Assembly (NCBI GenBank): GCA_027946555.1 | Contig: JAPEVC010000449.1 | Span: forward strand, 1 to 11,836 | DNA length: 11,836 bases | Source of the DNA: Gnomoniopsis sp. IMI 355080 | Taxonomy: Eukaryota; Ascomycota; Sordariomycetes; Diaporthales; Gnomoniaceae | Reading direction: 5' to 3' | Shown here: positions 9,396 through 11,836 of the stretch, one piece after another | Layout: each line of letters begins with the position of its first letter | Position numbering within the stretch: position 1 is the first letter of the stretch | Program-made: the position numbers and the translations under genes | The notes under the pieces: model-generated | The model's input: only the letters and a program-made list of their open reading frames with translations | What the model was told of the DNA's origin: nothing | Database searches by the model: none

Positions 9396-11279
9396 ATGGC
9401 TGACGGTTCAGTACGCATGGTAGCCGCTTATCCATCCCCCCCGAACCACTCCTCTCCTCAATATCCCTATCACTCGCAACCGTCCGAGCCTCGTCGCAAA
9501 GAAGTGCTCTCAGCGCTGCCGCTGCGTTACGATAACACACGCGCCAACATGGCAGCTTCTTCTGTGTCACCGCTGGACATCAAGGCCGGATTCGGCGGAG
9601 TAGGCACCGCCATCGCATATGGTGGCAAACAGTCATCCACTTTGAGCGAGGGGCTCAACGAGAAAAACAGTCTGCTCAGTGGTCTTGGCTTTACCAAGTC
9701 CTCGGCCGAAAAGAAGTTGACAAGAGACGGACAGCCGGCAAAACGTCGAGGCCCGAAGCCTGACAGCAAGCCGGCTATGACAAGGAGGCAGGAGCTCAAT
9801 CGGCAAGCACAGAGGTACGGCAGATGCTATTCGTAACCGCCCGTTGGCACGGCTAACAGGATTGCAAATAGAACACACCGCGAGCGTAAAGAGTTATACA
9901 TCAAAGCTTTGGAAGACGAAGTCCTGCGTCTCAAGGAGGTATTTTCCAACGTCAGTCAGGACAAGGAACGTCTGGCCAAGGAGAACTATTCTCTGAAGGC
10001 ACTACTCCAGCAAAATGGTCTTTCGATGTCCGCAGCTTCGGGCATGTTGGACGACAATATGAGTAATGCTTCTGTTGGTCCGTACATGGGTAGCAGCCCG
10101 GTGTCGGGCTCCCACAGCTACGGCCTACCGTCCGCAACAACACAGCAAACCCCATACACGCCACCGTCAGGACCTGCACTGAGCGCGACAGGTGCCATGC
10201 CACAGGGACTGTCACCGCCCGGACTCAGCCCTGGCAATCAGGCTGCTGCTTTCCGTCGTCCTTCACCGGGTGCCGCAACTATATCGGGTCCGCAAAGGAA
10301 TCCAAATTTGGACTACGAACAATCCGGAATTGATTTTGTGTTACAGTATGATGACCCTTAGAACGTCCCTTACCTTCAAATCATCATATTCATACCGTCC
10401 TGTCTCTTGTCTCTATACCTTCCATTCCACGACGGCATTTTCTGCACCACATGACTGGCATATCGATTCAGCCACCATGCGCACCAACATCTCATCTATT
10501 GTTATTTAACAACCGGCAAGATGACCTCCCAGGAGTGCGAGACTCGAACGCTTTACTGACCAAGGACGGCACGTTATAGTCTCGAGCAACCTTGTATGGA
10601 TCACATGCCCTGGCTGCTGGAACGGTCCAGTGCCAACGGCGGCCTCGAACCATGTGGCCATGCCCTCATGGCTTCTTGTCCGCCTGAGCCTTTTACAGAG
10701 TTAACGCCCGGTATACCATTCGGTGACAAGCGCATGACCAACATAGCGGCCCACGGAAATCATGCCGTGCAGCAAAAAACCAATAGCAACCCGAATACAA
10801 GCCTGACCGCCAATCGAAATTTCAGCAGACATACTGCGGCTTCCCTTGCTGTAGGAGACCTGCAGGCGAATGGCGCTCCGTCACTAGCCATAATGGGTAC
10901 TGAACGCACGCAGCCGCAGCTGCGGACATGGGAACTGAGCAAGGCCGACCTGAACACGTTGCTGGATCTGAGCCAAAAGCTTAACCTCGATGGTGAGATA
11001 ACACCAATCATGGCATGGGGTATGGTCTTGGGCCACCCAAGGCTTGGGGAGCTTAATGAAGCGGATTTCCGGGAGCTTTCCGAGTTGCTAAGGAGTAAGG
11101 TGAGGTGTTATGGGTAAGTAATGCTCTTCTCAATATACTTCTGGAACGATACGACGATAAACTGACAAATTTTGGACAGCTTCGGAGCTGTGATGGAGGA
11201 GTTTGAGGTCCGCGATGCACTGGAGGCAATATTTTCTACGAAGCCGGAGATGGTGACATCGAATTGGAACGGACTATAG
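9396..11279 (+). CDS. bZIP transcription factor, AP-1/Yap-like basic region
   Basis: A nuclear, dimeric DNA-binding regulator. Exons 9396-9814, 9872-10345, 10580-11113 and 11180-11279 total 1527 nt and give 508 residues. The start is the first ATG of the frame, in the context CCACCATGG. A basic stretch, KRRGPKP at 117-123, is a likely nuclear localisation signal. The basic region NRQAQRTHR (135-143) fits N-x7-R and resembles Yap/Pap1 (NxxAQRxxRERK). The zipper has perfect heptad spacing: L153, L160, V167, L174, L181. Residues about 190-285 are rich in Pro, Ser, Gly and Gln and look disordered or activating. From 292 (IDFVLHLEQPC) the sequence looks ordered again, with cysteines at 303, 323 and 331. 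A predicted helical C-terminal domain covers about 415-500 (WELSKADL to AIFSTKPEM). I cannot assign an ortholog or target genes. Family call is very secure, subfamily moderate. Confidence 0.95.
9815..9871 (+). other. bZIP intron 1 (57 nt)
   Basis: Donor GTACGG, branch GCTAACA near 9852, acceptor AAATAG. It is phase 2 and splits Arg140 inside the basic region, so unspliced message cannot encode a complete DNA-binding domain. Confidence 0.95.
10346..10579 (+). other. bZIP intron 2 (234 nt)
   Basis: Donor GTATGA, branch ACTGAC at 10555-10560, acceptor GTTATAG. CA from exon 2 joins T from exon 3 to give His298 and the continuous string DFVLHLEQPC. It is long next to the other introns here (57, 66 and 130 nt). 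Retention adds QYDDP and then a stop at 10359-10361. Confidence 0.88.
11114..11179 (+). other. bZIP intron 3 (66 nt)
   Basis: A consensus donor GTAAGT, branch ACTGAC near 11161, acceptor GGACAG. It is phase 2 and splits Gly476, restoring RCYGFGAVMEEF. Without splicing the frame stops at once (TAA at 11115-11117), losing the last 32 residues. Confidence 0.92.
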
Positions 11280-11580
11280 GCCCAGGTGATAGGAGCTTTT
11301 TATACTGGGGAGATATGCTTCAGTGATAGGAAGAAGTGCTGGCCTTCCTGCTCTGCCAATCAAGTGCAGCGAGCATGCTATTCTTCGGCCTTGGTCTTCA
11401 TTTGAACTAACAGAATTTACGAGAGCATAGACGTATGCAATGACGATTGTGCTTGTGTATTGGACTTCAGTGACATTGATGATGTGTGTACGTGTCGAAT
11501 ATACAGCAGATCAGCGGTACAGATATCTAGTTAAGACTTCAACCCGCGGAGCGAAAAGCTGTTGAAAAAGGGCTGGTGCG
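11280..11580 (+). other. 3' flank of the bZIP gene
   Basis: This stretch of normal base composition between the bZIP stop and the AT-rich block presumably includes the 3' UTR and terminator. No gene or clear AATAAA signal is seen. Confidence 0.5.
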
Positions 11581-11836
11581 TACCTTATAAGTAATTATTT
11601 CCGTCGATATTAATTAAACGATAGCTGAGTATAGTATAGCTATACCCTATTATCCCTTTATACGCTATTTATTTTATATTATTTATTAAATAATCTATAA
11701 TAATAAGCGGGTAGCTATATATATAAAGTAAGTTAAAAGAGTAATAATTAAGATTTATAATAAATACTTTGATAAATAAAGACCTAATTTAATTAATAAA
11801 CTTATTATATAAATATTAGTAGAATTCGCTATATAT
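11581..11836. repeat. AT-rich, TpA-rich block (RIP-like)
   Basis: By direct count 50 of 256 bases are G or C (about 20%), against a roughly balanced composition in the rest of the window. The change is abrupt at about 11580. TA, TTA and ATAAT strings dominate and no usable open frame remains. This is the look of a repeat destroyed by RIP, or the edge of an AT-rich isochore. The original element cannot be identified, and the block runs past the end of the window. Confidence 0.7.

Noticed and set aside
10192..10509. Plus-strand frame overlapping bZIP exon 2 and intron 2
   Set aside because: It is out of frame with the bZIP gene and largely covers intron sequence.
10528..10562. tRNA-like B box (minus-strand GTTCGAGTC) within bZIP intron 2
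   Set aside because: The flanking bases do not form a T-stem: several of the five pairs mismatch. No A box or cloverleaf is found upstream.

Overview
This window is nuclear DNA from a filamentous ascomycete (Pezizomycotina). Supporting signs are short spliceosomal introns with GT-AG ends and CTAAC/CTGAC/CTAAA-type branch points, CCACCATGG-type start contexts, pyrimidine-rich leaders, long gene-free spacers, and a sharp switch to very AT-rich, TpA-rich DNA at the right end that looks like a repeat-induced point mutation (RIP) block. A Sordariomycete is my best guess. The sequence alone does not fix the order or genus. Nothing prokaryotic is present: no operons, CRISPR or IS elements.

Two genes can be supported confidently, and both gene models close exactly in frame. 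(1) Minus strand, 6887 to 5819: a two-exon, 312-residue membrane acyltransferase of the lysophospholipid / 1-acylglycerol-3-phosphate class, CST26/LCLAT-like, with NHx4D and SEATR motifs. (2) Plus strand, 9396 to 11279: a four-exon, 508-residue bZIP transcription factor with an AP-1/Yap-like basic region, a five-position heptad zipper and a conserved-looking C-terminal half. The two genes are divergent and share a spacer of about 2.5 kb (6888-9395).

Layout. 1-2940: no gene recognised; simple repeats, G-runs, pyrimidine tracts and scattered CCAAT-like sites. 2944-5310: no recognisable gene, but the minus strand has several stretches with protein-like codon use that switch frame, so a decayed or unrecognised intron-rich gene is possible. 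5311-5818: 3' flank of the acyltransferase, including a possible alternative hydrophobic C-terminal tail. 5819-6887: acyltransferase. 6888-9395: divergent intergenic region with short upstream ORFs near each gene. 9396-11279: bZIP gene. 11280-11580: 3' flank. 11581-11836: AT-rich RIP-like block running off the window.

The two genes have no obvious shared pathway: one acts in membrane phospholipid acyl-chain synthesis or remodelling, the other in nuclear gene control. I did not find a convincing new multi-gene system. The most useful leads are possible intron retention in the bZIP gene, which would remove every cysteine in the protein, a 42-nt mini-intron or tail at the end of the acyltransferase, and the frame-switching tract at 2944-5310.
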